From the NCBI RefSeq assembly GCF_024294805.1, contig NZ_JANCLU010000018.1, positions 42,285 through 106,284 of the forward strand: a DNA stretch of 64,000 nucleotides. Reading direction: 5' to 3'. Below the pieces are notes generated by a model. That model saw nothing but the letters and a program-made list of their open reading frames with translations. It searched no databases and had not been told where the DNA came from. The position numbers and the translations under genes were made by a program. This document shows, piece by piece, positions 23,638 through 31,496 of this stretch (its first letter is position 1; each line of letters opens with the position of its first letter). The DNA comes from Alsobacter ponti (lineage in GTDB: Bacteria > Pseudomonadota > Alphaproteobacteria > Rhizobiales > Beijerinckiaceae).

Positions 23638-25167
23638 ATGGCCGGAGGCCACGGCGAACAGGAAGAGAATATCTGGCCCGGCTTCGTGGATGCGCTCACC
23701 ACGATGGTCATGGTGCTGACTCTCATCATGATGCTGCTCGGCATCGTGATCTTCATCCTGTCGCAAGGACTCTCTCGCCGTTACCTCGTGCAGATCGCGG
23801 CGGCCGCCGGCGTCGAGATCCCCACGGAGGGTGGCCAGCCCGAAGTGCTCGCCCGCCAGATCGTCAAGGTGCTGAAGGCGCGCAACGCGACCATCCACGG
23901 TCCCAACGTCGATGCCCCGTGGGTCGGCGCTGGCGACAGTCCGGAGCAGGGTCTGACGGACGCTCCCGAAACCTTGCTGTCCGGCGCCGGCATGGGCGGC
24001 GGCGAGAAGCGTGTGCTCACGATGCGGCCGGAAAACCGGGCTGGGATCGCGCCAGCGGGAGATATCGCGAGCGGCGGCAAGGACGACATCGTGGAGCGCG
24101 AGACGGGCGATCGCTCCGGCAATCCCGTGACGGTCGGCCGAGACACAACGGCGCAGCCCCAGATGGCGGCAGTGGAACCGCGTTCGCCGGGGGACGATCC
24201 GCGTCCGGGCGTCGCCCCTGCCGCCAAGCCGGCGGCTTCGCCTGATCCTCTCCCCAGGGAACCTACGCCGTCCGAGGCGCAAGCACAGGCGCCGTCGCAG
24301 GCGCAGCAGCCGCACCAGCCGCAGGCCCAGACGCAGCCGCCGAAGCCCGTCCAGGATGTCGTCGACAGCGCCGGCAATCCCGTGACGGTCGGCCGAGACA
24401 CAATGGCGCAGCCCCAGATGGCGGCTGTGGAACCGCGTTCGCCGGGGGATGCTCCGCGTCCGAGCGTCGCCCCGGCTGCCGAGCGTGCGGCGTCGTCAGA
24501 TCCTCTCCCGAGAGAGCCCACGCCGTCCGAGGCGAAAGCACAGGCGTCGTCGCAGGCGCAGCGGACTGACCAGGCGCAGGCCCCGACGCAAGCCCCGACG
24601 CAGGCGCAGCAGTCGGACCAGGCGCAGGCCCAGACGCAAGCCCAGGCGCAGGCTCGGACGCAGCCGCCGAGGCCCGTCCAGGACGTTTCCGACAGCGCCG
24701 GCAAGGACGACAAGAGTCAGCGTGAGGCGGACAAGGGGGCGGAGCAGGGCGCGGCCATCGAGATCACGGCCTTGCCGCCGCGAGGCGGCGAATGGATCGA
24801 GACGACGAACCCCTCGCCGGCCCAACCACGCAAGTCGGGCGGAAAGGTCGAGTCGCCGGGCGAGATCGTAGCGGTGGATTTCAAGGCCGAAGCGACTGTG
24901 CTGGATGCCGAAGCGGCCAAAGCGCTCCAGGCCGCCATCCGATCGGCGGGGATCGTCGGGAAGGACGGGCGGATCGAGGTCAGAGGCCTGGCCGACATCG
25001 AGTCGCCGGCGCTGTCCGAAGCGCGAAGGGCCGCGTACTACCGCGCCTTCGCCGTGCGCCAGAAGCTCATTGAAACGGGAGTGGCCGCAACCCGGATCAC
25101 CATGCGGCTGGAAGACAGTGACAAGGTGAAGGGACGCAATCTCGTCCTGGTATCAAGCGTACAGTAA
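23638..25167 (+). CDS. MotB/OmpA-like membrane protein (SiiA-like channel partner)
   Basis: A 509-residue protein with a short cytoplasmic N-terminus and one transmembrane helix (about 18-42). It begins WPGFVDALTTM with Asp18 at the position of the proton-carrying Asp of MotB/TolR/ZorB-type stators. The middle (about 115-370) is a low-complexity Gln/Pro/Ala region with two near-identical copies of an 85-residue unit. Residues about 415-509 resemble a degenerate OmpA/peptidoglycan-binding domain (IEVRGLADIES, LSEARRAAYYRAFAVRQKLI, ending NLVLVSSVQ). It probably pairs with the MotA-like protein encoded next. The setting next to a giant-adhesin T1SS mirrors Salmonella SiiA. The role in secretion is inference. 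Confidence 0.8.
   Translation: MAGGHGEQEENIWPGFVDALTTMVMVLTLIMMLLGIVIFILSQGLSRRYLVQIAAAAGVEIPTEGGQPEVLARQIVKVLKARNATIHGPNVDAPWVGAGDSPEQGLTDAPETLLSGAGMGGGEKRVLTMRPENRAGIAPAGDIASGGKDDIVERETGDRSGNPVTVGRDTTAQPQMAAVEPRSPGDDPRPGVAPAAKPAASPDPLPREPTPSEAQAQAPSQAQQPHQPQAQTQPPKPVQDVVDSAGNPVTVGRDTMAQPQMAAVEPRSPGDAPRPSVAPAAERAASSDPLPREPTPSEAKAQASSQAQRTDQAQAPTQAPTQAQQSDQAQAQTQAQAQARTQPPRPVQDVSDSAGKDDKSQREADKGAEQGAAIEITALPPRGGEWIETTNPSPAQPRKSGGKVESPGEIVAVDFKAEATVLDAEAAKALQAAIRSAGIVGKDGRIEVRGLADIESPALSEARRAAYYRAFAVRQKLIETGVAATRITMRLEDSDKVKGRNLVLVSSVQ
24116..24563 (+). repeat. Direct repeat, 255-bp period, in MotB-like gene
   Basis: Two copies (24116-24308 and 24371-24563), offset by exactly 255 bp (85 codons), encode NPVTVGRDTxAQPQMAAVE and the following Pro/Ala-rich stretch. 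They are nearly identical at DNA level. A third, partial echo (CCCGTCCAGGA...GACAGCGCCGGCAA) occurs near 24346 and 24673. This lengthens the periplasmic linker and is prone to expansion. Confidence 0.8.
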
Positions 25168-25210
25168 TTATTTTATTGTATAAATTTGCGTTAGGTGTTC
25201 GGAGCTTGCC

Positions 25211-27136
25211 ATGACGGCTCAATTGAGAGTTCAGCTGGTGCGAGTGGGGATCGTGTATCTCCTGCTCGCGGCCCTGTGCACATGGCAATGGCACTTCATC
25301 TATATTGGCCTCATCTCGAACACCTATCTGAACGTGATGATCATCGCGGTGTTCGTGTTCGGCTCGTCGCGCGTCATCATTGGAATGTTCAAGCTGCGCA
25401 ACGAACATCGCGCGGTCGCCGCCCTGCAGGAAATCTGGAGCGATATCACCGACACGCGCAAGAACGGCGTGACCGATCCGCTGGCCCGCCACTTCCGGTG
25501 CTTCGAGCCGGGCACGCTGTACCGCCGGCCACATCTTCTCGGGCACATTTTCGACTTCACGCAAGAGGAATTGCTGCGCAACAAGCGCATGAGGATCTCT
25601 GTCAGCACCATGCAGAACCTGGTGCATGCGGTTGACGGGCGTATCGCGCTCGACCGCCAGCTCGTCATCTATCTCACCGGCGTGTGCATCCTCCTCGGCC
25701 TCCTGGGCACCTTCATCGGCCTGATGGAGATGGTCGGGTCGGTGGGCGCGATCATCGGCGGAGTGGCCGGTGAAGACGCGACTTCGCCGGACGCCGTGAA
25801 GGGGCTTATCCGCGATCTGCAGGTGCCTCTGACGGCGATGGCCACCGGCTTTTCGGCGTCGCTGTTCGGGCTGTTCGGCTCGCTCGTACTCGGGCTGATC
25901 AGCCGCTTCGCGAGCCAGGCCACCAACGCTGTCCGCGACGAATTCGAGGCCTGGCTCGCCGGCATCTCCGACATGGAGAACGCCAACGAAATCCAGCCGA
26001 CCGGCGAAGGAACGGGATTGCGCGTCGTCGCCGGGCAGATCGGCGGCCTGGCCGTCGCGCTGATGGGCAGCTTCCGTCATGCCAACCAGACGTTCGACGC
26101 CGCCGCGGAAAGCATTCGCCGCCTCGCCCAGCGCCACGGAGAGCAGGCGGAAATGCTCTCCGACGTTTGCCGGCACATCGAAAGCTTTTCGCGCCACGAA
26201 AACGACATTCGAGACGCTCTGGCGCGGACCGACGCGACGCGCGCCGAACTGTCGGAACTGCGTCGCGAAGTGGCGCAGGTGGCCGAGCGTGTCGACACGC
26301 GGCTCGTGGAGGGCTTCGCGGGCGTCGGCCAGCGGATCGAGGCGCACCACGGGTCGCACCTCGCGGTGCTTCGTCAACTCGCCGCGGACCAGCATGCCAT
26401 GGGCGAGCAGGCGCGCCAGAACACGGCCCGTCTCGACGAGAGCTTCACGACGCTCGCCGCAAGCGTCGAGGGCGCGCGCCAGGAGCTGACGGACAGGATC
26501 GCCGCCATTTCGAACGCGCAGGATGTCGCCGTGACGAAGATGCGGGAGGTGGAGACGCTCGCCCATCTCGGCAATGCTCACGCCGCCGCCGCCGAGACCT
26601 GGCAGGAGCGGCACGGCGAGGCGCTGGCGGCCCTGGCGCGTCGCGAGGGCGACACCGCGACGACCGTTCACTCGCTCACGGAGCAGATGGCCCGGCAGCC
26701 GGAGGCTTTCGCCGCCGCCATCAGGCCCGCGCTTGACGCCGGCCTCGGCGAGATCGCGCGCGCCATGTCCGAGACCGCGCGCACGCTGGGCGTCGGGTTC
26801 ACCCGGCTTTCGGAAGAGCAGGCGGAACTCGCCGCCTCCCTGGACACTTCCGGCCCCGCCAACGTCATGGTTCATGAGTTGCGGGGCGTGGCGCGGTCGA
26901 TCGAGTCCGGCATGGCCGACGGATTCGCCGACCTGTCCCGCACCATGGAGGCGGTGCTGGTGTCCTACTCGGAACTGGCGCGCGGCAATCATCGGTCTCC
27001 CCAGCCTGACATCGCCCCCATTTCGTTCGCGCCAGCCGAGGCGCCCGCTTCGCCGTTGGATTCGGTGCAGTCTCTGGCGCGGCTGCGCGCCTTGGCGGAA
27101 AAACTGCGGTCGGGGTCTCCCGCCGCGCGGAACTAA
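25211..27136 (+). CDS. MotA/TolQ/ExbB-like proton channel with long coiled-coil tail (SiiB-like)
   Basis: A 641-residue protein. Membrane segments lie at about 11-30, 38-58, 148-182 (LLGLLGTFIGLMEMVGSV, the MotA/TolQ signature) and 205-228 (TGFSASLFGLFGSLVLG). The remaining 400 residues are a cytoplasmic, helical, heptad-rich tail with many Ala/Glu/Arg/Gln residues. It should form a pentamer-like stator with the Asp18-bearing MotB-like protein and convert proton flow into mechanical work. The tail is far longer than in MotA or TolQ and resembles ZorA of Zorya systems, but no Zorya effector genes are adjacent. The start is ATG 25211 after CGGAGC. The PilZ gene follows 84 bp later. Confidence 0.85.
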   Translation: MTAQLRVQLVRVGIVYLLLAALCTWQWHFIYIGLISNTYLNVMIIAVFVFGSSRVIIGMFKLRNEHRAVAALQEIWSDITDTRKNGVTDPLARHFRCFEPGTLYRRPHLLGHIFDFTQEELLRNKRMRISVSTMQNLVHAVDGRIALDRQLVIYLTGVCILLGLLGTFIGLMEMVGSVGAIIGGVAGEDATSPDAVKGLIRDLQVPLTAMATGFSASLFGLFGSLVLGLISRFASQATNAVRDEFEAWLAGISDMENANEIQPTGEGTGLRVVAGQIGGLAVALMGSFRHANQTFDAAAESIRRLAQRHGEQAEMLSDVCRHIESFSRHENDIRDALARTDATRAELSELRREVAQVAERVDTRLVEGFAGVGQRIEAHHGSHLAVLRQLAADQHAMGEQARQNTARLDESFTTLAASVEGARQELTDRIAAISNAQDVAVTKMREVETLAHLGNAHAAAAETWQERHGEALAALARREGDTATTVHSLTEQMARQPEAFAAAIRPALDAGLGEIARAMSETARTLGVGFTRLSEEQAELAASLDTSGPANVMVHELRGVARSIESGMADGFADLSRTMEAVLVSYSELARGNHRSPQPDIAPISFAPAEAPASPLDSVQSLARLRALAEKLRSGSPAARN

Positions 27137-27220
27137 GGGACTGGCGCCAGCTCCCGGCGGAACCGACAGGTGGCCGGGACAGGACAACGAACTGGGCAGG
27201 ACCAGGAAGGAGTGGACGGG

Positions 27221-27586
27221 ATGAGTGTACTGTCGATGCCGGGCGTCGCGCGGATCCGCTCGCTCCTCTCACAGCGGGCGCAGTTCGCGCGGGTCCACCA
27301 GCGGCTGCCGTGCTGCGTTCCGGGCAGCCTCTACTTTATCGACCGTGATTACGAGATCGACGGCCTCGTCCTGGAGCTGTCGCGCGGCGGCGTTTTGTTC
27401 CGCGAAGCCAGCACCTACATCCTCGATCGGCGCGGCTGCGAGGTGGAGGTTCGCCTGCTCGACCTGCGTTGGCCGGGGACGATCGTGAACTGCCGAACCG
27501 AGGGCTACGGCATTCGATTCCGTAACACACTGGACGATGCGGCGGTGACCGAACTGGTCAAGGATTACGGCCTCAACCCGGCCTAA
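27221..27586 (+). CDS. PilZ domain protein within T1SS locus
   Basis: A 121-residue PilZ-like protein. It has RVHQR (RxxxR) near residue 26 and ELSRGG near 50 in place of DxSxxG, with Glu where Asp is usual. c-di-GMP binding is therefore likely but not certain. The start is set at ATG 27221 because AAGGAG lies about 10 bp upstream; an in-frame upstream extension to 27170 begins in the spacer. It lies between the MotA-like gene and the TolC-type gene on the same strand, suggesting that second-messenger levels gate the channel or exporter. Confidence 0.8.
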   Translation: MSVLSMPGVARIRSLLSQRAQFARVHQRLPCCVPGSLYFIDRDYEIDGLVLELSRGGVLFREASTYILDRRGCEVEVRLLDLRWPGTIVNCRTEGYGIRFRNTLDDAAVTELVKDYGLNPA

Positions 27587-27870
27587 GGGACAGTTCCCTC
27601 ACTTCGCCTTTACTTCGAAAGAAGCCAGCAAACGCCTGCGCGCGTTGGTGGCAGCGCCTTGGCGATCTCCCAAGCATTGCAAGAAGTCGCCATCAACTTG
27701 GGCGGGATTCAAGGTTGTCGTGGCGCGTGTTGCGCCGCGCGATCTCCCGGCAAAAGTAAATAAACCCTTAACAACAGACATCTTGCCGGATTCGGCTTTC
27801 CATCGTAGTTAAGGAGAAATTATTTCGACTGATTCGTGCGGATTTTCTCCGCGGAAAGACATTGCGGTTG

Positions 27871-29460
27871 ATGCGGATTTGGAGCGCGCATTTCCGGGTT
27901 TGGGGGGCGGCGTTCGTCCCCGTTCCGACCATGCTCGCCGCCGCTCTCGCGCTGGCGGGGTGCCAGTCCTCTCCGGAAAAAGCCGGCGGACCGCTCATCC
28001 TCGCCAATTCAGCTCCCTCCGACGCCATCGCGAAGACCATCGAACCCATCGATCCCGTCGAAACGGCCTCGATCCAGGCGGCTCCGGAGGTGGTGTCCGG
28101 TACGAGCCCGAGCGACACGACCAGGCCGGAGACGACGTCCTCAACCGCCGCGCAGGAGCCGGCGCGGAAGCCCGGGCAGGACCCGGCGCCCAAGGCCGCG
28201 GCCGCCGCAACGGGGACTCTGTCCGGCATCGTGCTGGCGGCGCTCGCGGACAACCCCGTCATCGGCATCGCGGCGGCGCGCGCCACGCAATCGCGGGCCG
28301 GCGTAGGCGTGGCGAAGTCCGCGCTGTATCCGCAGGTGGCGCTGACCTCGGCCGCCGGCTGGGGCTCGCTGGGCAACTACAGCTCGGAAAATCCCGGCGC
28401 GTATTTCGATGCGAGCAACGCAACGGGCGCGGCGCGCGGCGAGATGAATGTCTCGGCCCAGCAGCTCCTGTACAACTTCGGCGCGACGACGCGGGACATC
28501 GAGCGCGCCGTCCGTGCGGCCGACGCGGACGCGCTGCGGGTTGTCGCGAGCGCCGAGGACATCGCCTTCAGCGCGGCGCAGACCTATTTGCGCATCCTGA
28601 TGCTGCGCGAACTGCTCGGCCTGGCCGATGACAATCTGCGCGCGCTGAACGAGATCGCCCGCCTCGTTTCGGATAACGAGAAGAACGGCAACGCCACCAT
28701 CGCGGATGTGAAACGCGTCTCGGCGCGCGTCGTGGATGCGGAGACGACGCGGGCCGACACGGACTACGACCTCCAGCTTGCGACCAACAAGTTCGAACGC
28801 CTCACCCACGTGCGCCCAGCCGCGCTGAAGCAGGCGCCCACGCTCTCCTCGGCGATCCCCCCCGACGAGGTGGCGGCCATCGCGGAAGCCGCCAACGTCA
28901 ATCCCGCCCTCAACGCACAGAAGGCGGTGATCCGCGCCGCCCAGGCCGAAATCGACGCGGTTCGCTCGTCGGGGCTTCCAAGAATAGGCCTCGACGCCAC
29001 GGCGCAGAACAAGATGTACGCCAACCGCACGACCAAGACCGAGGTCGACGTGCGCGGCATGGTGCAATTGTCCTACCGCCTGTTCGACGGCGGCCTGAAC
29101 AGCCAGCAGGTGGAACAGGCGTCCGGCCGGCAGACCGAAGCCGAGATGAAGCTGCGCGACCTCAGGGACGACCTCGTCCAGGAGCTGCGCCAGAACTATC
29201 TCTCGATCGGCTCCAGCCGCCGCAAGGCGCAGAGCCTCGCCGACGCCGTCGCCGACAGCAAGAAGGCGCTGGAGCTCTATCGCGAGCAGTTCCAGGGCGG
29301 CCGGCGCACGCTGCTCGAGCTCCTCGACGTTCAGAACTCCTACGTCACCGCCCGGCGCGCCCAGGTGACCAACGCGTTCGACGAACGCCAGGCGACCTAC
29401 GCGATCTTGCGGAGCCTCGGCCGTTTCGTCCGCACCGCGCTCGCACCTTCGCGAGGCTGA
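27871..29460 (+). CDS. TolC-family outer-membrane lipoprotein for type I secretion
   Basis: A 529-residue outer-membrane efflux protein. A signal peptide ends in a lipobox, LAGC, with Cys31 as lipidation site, followed by a Ser/Thr/Pro-rich spacer to about residue 105. Two OEP repeats follow (about 115-300 and 310-525) with the helical signatures AAQTYLRILMLRELLGLA and YREQFQGGRRTLLELLDVQNSY. The second is the hallmark of T1SS-associated TolC/LapE proteins. It would form the outer-membrane exit duct for the RTX protein. ATG 27871 is chosen; a TTG at 27862 is an alternative closer to GGAAAG. It is the last gene of the plus-strand exporter cluster. Confidence 0.9.
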   Translation: MRIWSAHFRVWGAAFVPVPTMLAAALALAGCQSSPEKAGGPLILANSAPSDAIAKTIEPIDPVETASIQAAPEVVSGTSPSDTTRPETTSSTAAQEPARKPGQDPAPKAAAAATGTLSGIVLAALADNPVIGIAAARATQSRAGVGVAKSALYPQVALTSAAGWGSLGNYSSENPGAYFDASNATGAARGEMNVSAQQLLYNFGATTRDIERAVRAADADALRVVASAEDIAFSAAQTYLRILMLRELLGLADDNLRALNEIARLVSDNEKNGNATIADVKRVSARVVDAETTRADTDYDLQLATNKFERLTHVRPAALKQAPTLSSAIPPDEVAAIAEAANVNPALNAQKAVIRAAQAEIDAVRSSGLPRIGLDATAQNKMYANRTTKTEVDVRGMVQLSYRLFDGGLNSQQVEQASGRQTEAEMKLRDLRDDLVQELRQNYLSIGSSRRKAQSLADAVADSKKALELYREQFQGGRRTLLELLDVQNSYVTARRAQVTNAFDERQATYAILRSLGRFVRTALAPSRG

Positions 29461-29671
29461 GGCGCTTCGCCTCTCGGCGATCCCGCAATCGGCACAGTTC
29501 CCCTCTCACGCGCCGTCGGCCGCGTCCGGGTAGACGCGCCGAATGCGTCGTCGGTTCGCCAGGCATGCATCGCAATGCAACTGCCGGTTGCGGAACCTTC
29601 GAAACGGGCGTTAGATATTCCGCCTGCCAACTCTTCCGCCGGATCCGGCGCCCGAGTGTGCTCGATTACGC

Positions 29672-31471
29672 ATGGAGTGTGATTTGAGCGGATCGGACAG
29701 TGCCAGTCTTGTCCGGTACTCGGCCGTCACGCGGGCGCACCGCGCCATCATCTTCATGGACGTGGTCGAGTCGGTCCGCCTGGTCGAGGAGGACGAGGCC
29801 GGCTTTCTGGGGCGTTGGCTCGCCCTTGTCGAGACGATCCGGTCCGATATTCTCGCGCCTCTCAACGGCCGCCTGATCAAGAGCCTCGGCGACGGCCTGC
29901 TGCTCGATTTTTCCGACGTCCGCTCCGCCGTGACCGCGGCTTTCGCGATCCGCGACGTCGCGCAGCGGCTGAACGAAGGCCTCCCGGTCAACGCCCGGAT
30001 TCACTTGCGGGCGGGCATCGAGACCAGCGACGTGGTGCTCGACCAGAACGACATCTACGGACGGGGCGTGAACCGCGCCGCTCGCCTCGTGACTTTGGCC
30101 GGGCCCGACCAGATCGTCATCTCGGCGGCAGTCCGCGACGGGCTGACCGCCGACCTCGACGCCGACATCGAGGACCTGGGCGATTGCTACCTGAAACACC
30201 TGGCGCAGCCCGTCCGCGCCTACCGCATCGGGCCGCCAGGGCCGAACCCCGTGAGCGAGCCCGCCTATTTCTTCACCGAGCTGCTACCCTCGCTCGCCAT
30301 CGTGCCCTTCATCACGCGCGACAGCGACCAGAACGACCTGCTCGGCGAGGTCGTCGCCGAGGAACTGATCAGGGACCTGTCCCGCTCGACCGAACTGAAC
30401 CTCGTCTCCCGCCTGTCGACGACGGCGTTTCGCGGGCGCGGAGCGACGCTCGAGCAAATCCGCGCCAATCTGCAGGCCGACTACGTGCTCTCCGGGGAAT
30501 ACCGCACCAGCGGCCAGTCGATCACGATCGACACCGAGCTGGCCGACTGCAAGACGGGCCAGATCGTCCTGACGACGCGGCAAAAGGGCAAGGTCGCGGG
30601 CCTGCTCGGCGGCCGCCGGGAGATGATCGACCACATCGCCGCCGACGTGAACAAGGCGGTGATGAAGCGCGAGTTGCAGCGCGCGCAGTCCCAGGCGCTT
30701 CCGACGCTGACGAGCTACACCTTGCTGATCGCCGCGATCGCGCTGATGCACCGCCTTTCGGCAAGCGACTTCGACAGCGCCAAGGCTCTGCTCGACGAAC
30801 TCGTGGAACGGGGACGCCGCCAGGCCATCCCGCAGGCCTGGCTCGCGAACTGGCACGTGCTGCGCGTGCAGCAGGGCTGGTCCGACGATCCCGATCGCGA
30901 CGCGCAGATGGCGCTGCAATGCACGAAGCAGGCGCTCGACAGCGACCCGACGTGCTCGCTGGCGCTGGCGGTCGACGGCTTCGTTCATACCAACCTGCTG
31001 CGGCGGCTCGACGTGGCGCGCGAGCGCTACGACCTCGCGCTGCGCAACAACCCGAACGATCCGCTGGCGTGGTCCCTCAAGGGCACGCTGCACGCCTTCA
31101 TGGGCGAAGGACCGCAGGCGATGACCTGCACGAGGCGAGCGCTGCGCCTGTCGCCTCTCGATCCGCGACGCTGGTTCTACGATTCGCTCGCGGCCTCCGC
31201 CTGCATTTCCGCGCGCCAGTACGACGCCGCCGTACAACTGGCCCGCCGCTCGCTGCGCGCCAATCGAAACCACACCTCGACCCTGCGCGTCCTGTCCGTC
31301 GCCCAATGGCAGCTGGGCGACCATGACGGCGCGCGCGCGACGACCCGGGAGCTGTTGCGACTGGACCCGCAACTCACCGTGCAGGGATGGCTGGCCCGCG
31401 CGCCGAGTTCGCCGTTCTGGGTGGGGCAGGAATTCGCGCAGGTCCTCGGCATGACGGGAGTGCCTGACTGA
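29672..31471 (+). CDS. Class III adenylate/guanylate cyclase with TolB-like and TPR regions
   Basis: A 599-residue soluble protein. Residues about 20-185 form a class III nucleotide cyclase domain with metal-binding Asp30 (FMDVVES) and Asp74 (SLGDG), purine-contacting Lys70, and the Asn134/Arg138 transition-state pair (GRGVNRAAR). It looks catalytically intact for making cAMP, possibly cGMP. Residues about 205-330 resemble the TolB-N-like domain often linked to such cyclases (LPSLAIVPF...ELIRDLSR). The C-terminal half carries TPR-like repeats (about 365-560). No membrane helix is seen. The start is ATG 29672. Only 25 bp separate it from the PAP2-like gene, so the two are probably co-transcribed. 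Confidence 0.9.
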   Translation: MECDLSGSDSASLVRYSAVTRAHRAIIFMDVVESVRLVEEDEAGFLGRWLALVETIRSDILAPLNGRLIKSLGDGLLLDFSDVRSAVTAAFAIRDVAQRLNEGLPVNARIHLRAGIETSDVVLDQNDIYGRGVNRAARLVTLAGPDQIVISAAVRDGLTADLDADIEDLGDCYLKHLAQPVRAYRIGPPGPNPVSEPAYFFTELLPSLAIVPFITRDSDQNDLLGEVVAEELIRDLSRSTELNLVSRLSTTAFRGRGATLEQIRANLQADYVLSGEYRTSGQSITIDTELADCKTGQIVLTTRQKGKVAGLLGGRREMIDHIAADVNKAVMKRELQRAQSQALPTLTSYTLLIAAIALMHRLSASDFDSAKALLDELVERGRRQAIPQAWLANWHVLRVQQGWSDDPDRDAQMALQCTKQALDSDPTCSLALAVDGFVHTNLLRRLDVARERYDLALRNNPNDPLAWSLKGTLHAFMGEGPQAMTCTRRALRLSPLDPRRWFYDSLAASACISARQYDAAVQLARRSLRANRNHTSTLRVLSVAQWQLGDHDGARATTRELLRLDPQLTVQGWLARAPSSPFWVGQEFAQVLGMTGVPD

Positions 31472-31496
31472 CATCTTCGCAAGGGGGGCGGAAACG

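Noticed and set aside
23638-27136. Zorya-type defence (ZorA/ZorB-like pair)
   Set aside because: The MotA-like protein with a long tail and the MotB-like partner resemble ZorAB, but no ZorC, ZorD or ZorE gene is near. The pair sits within T1SS genes, so a secretion role fits better.
27599-27781. 60-codon minus-strand gene before the TolC-type gene
   Set aside because: No ribosome site or recognisable protein features; the area is better read as the leader and promoter of the TolC-type gene.
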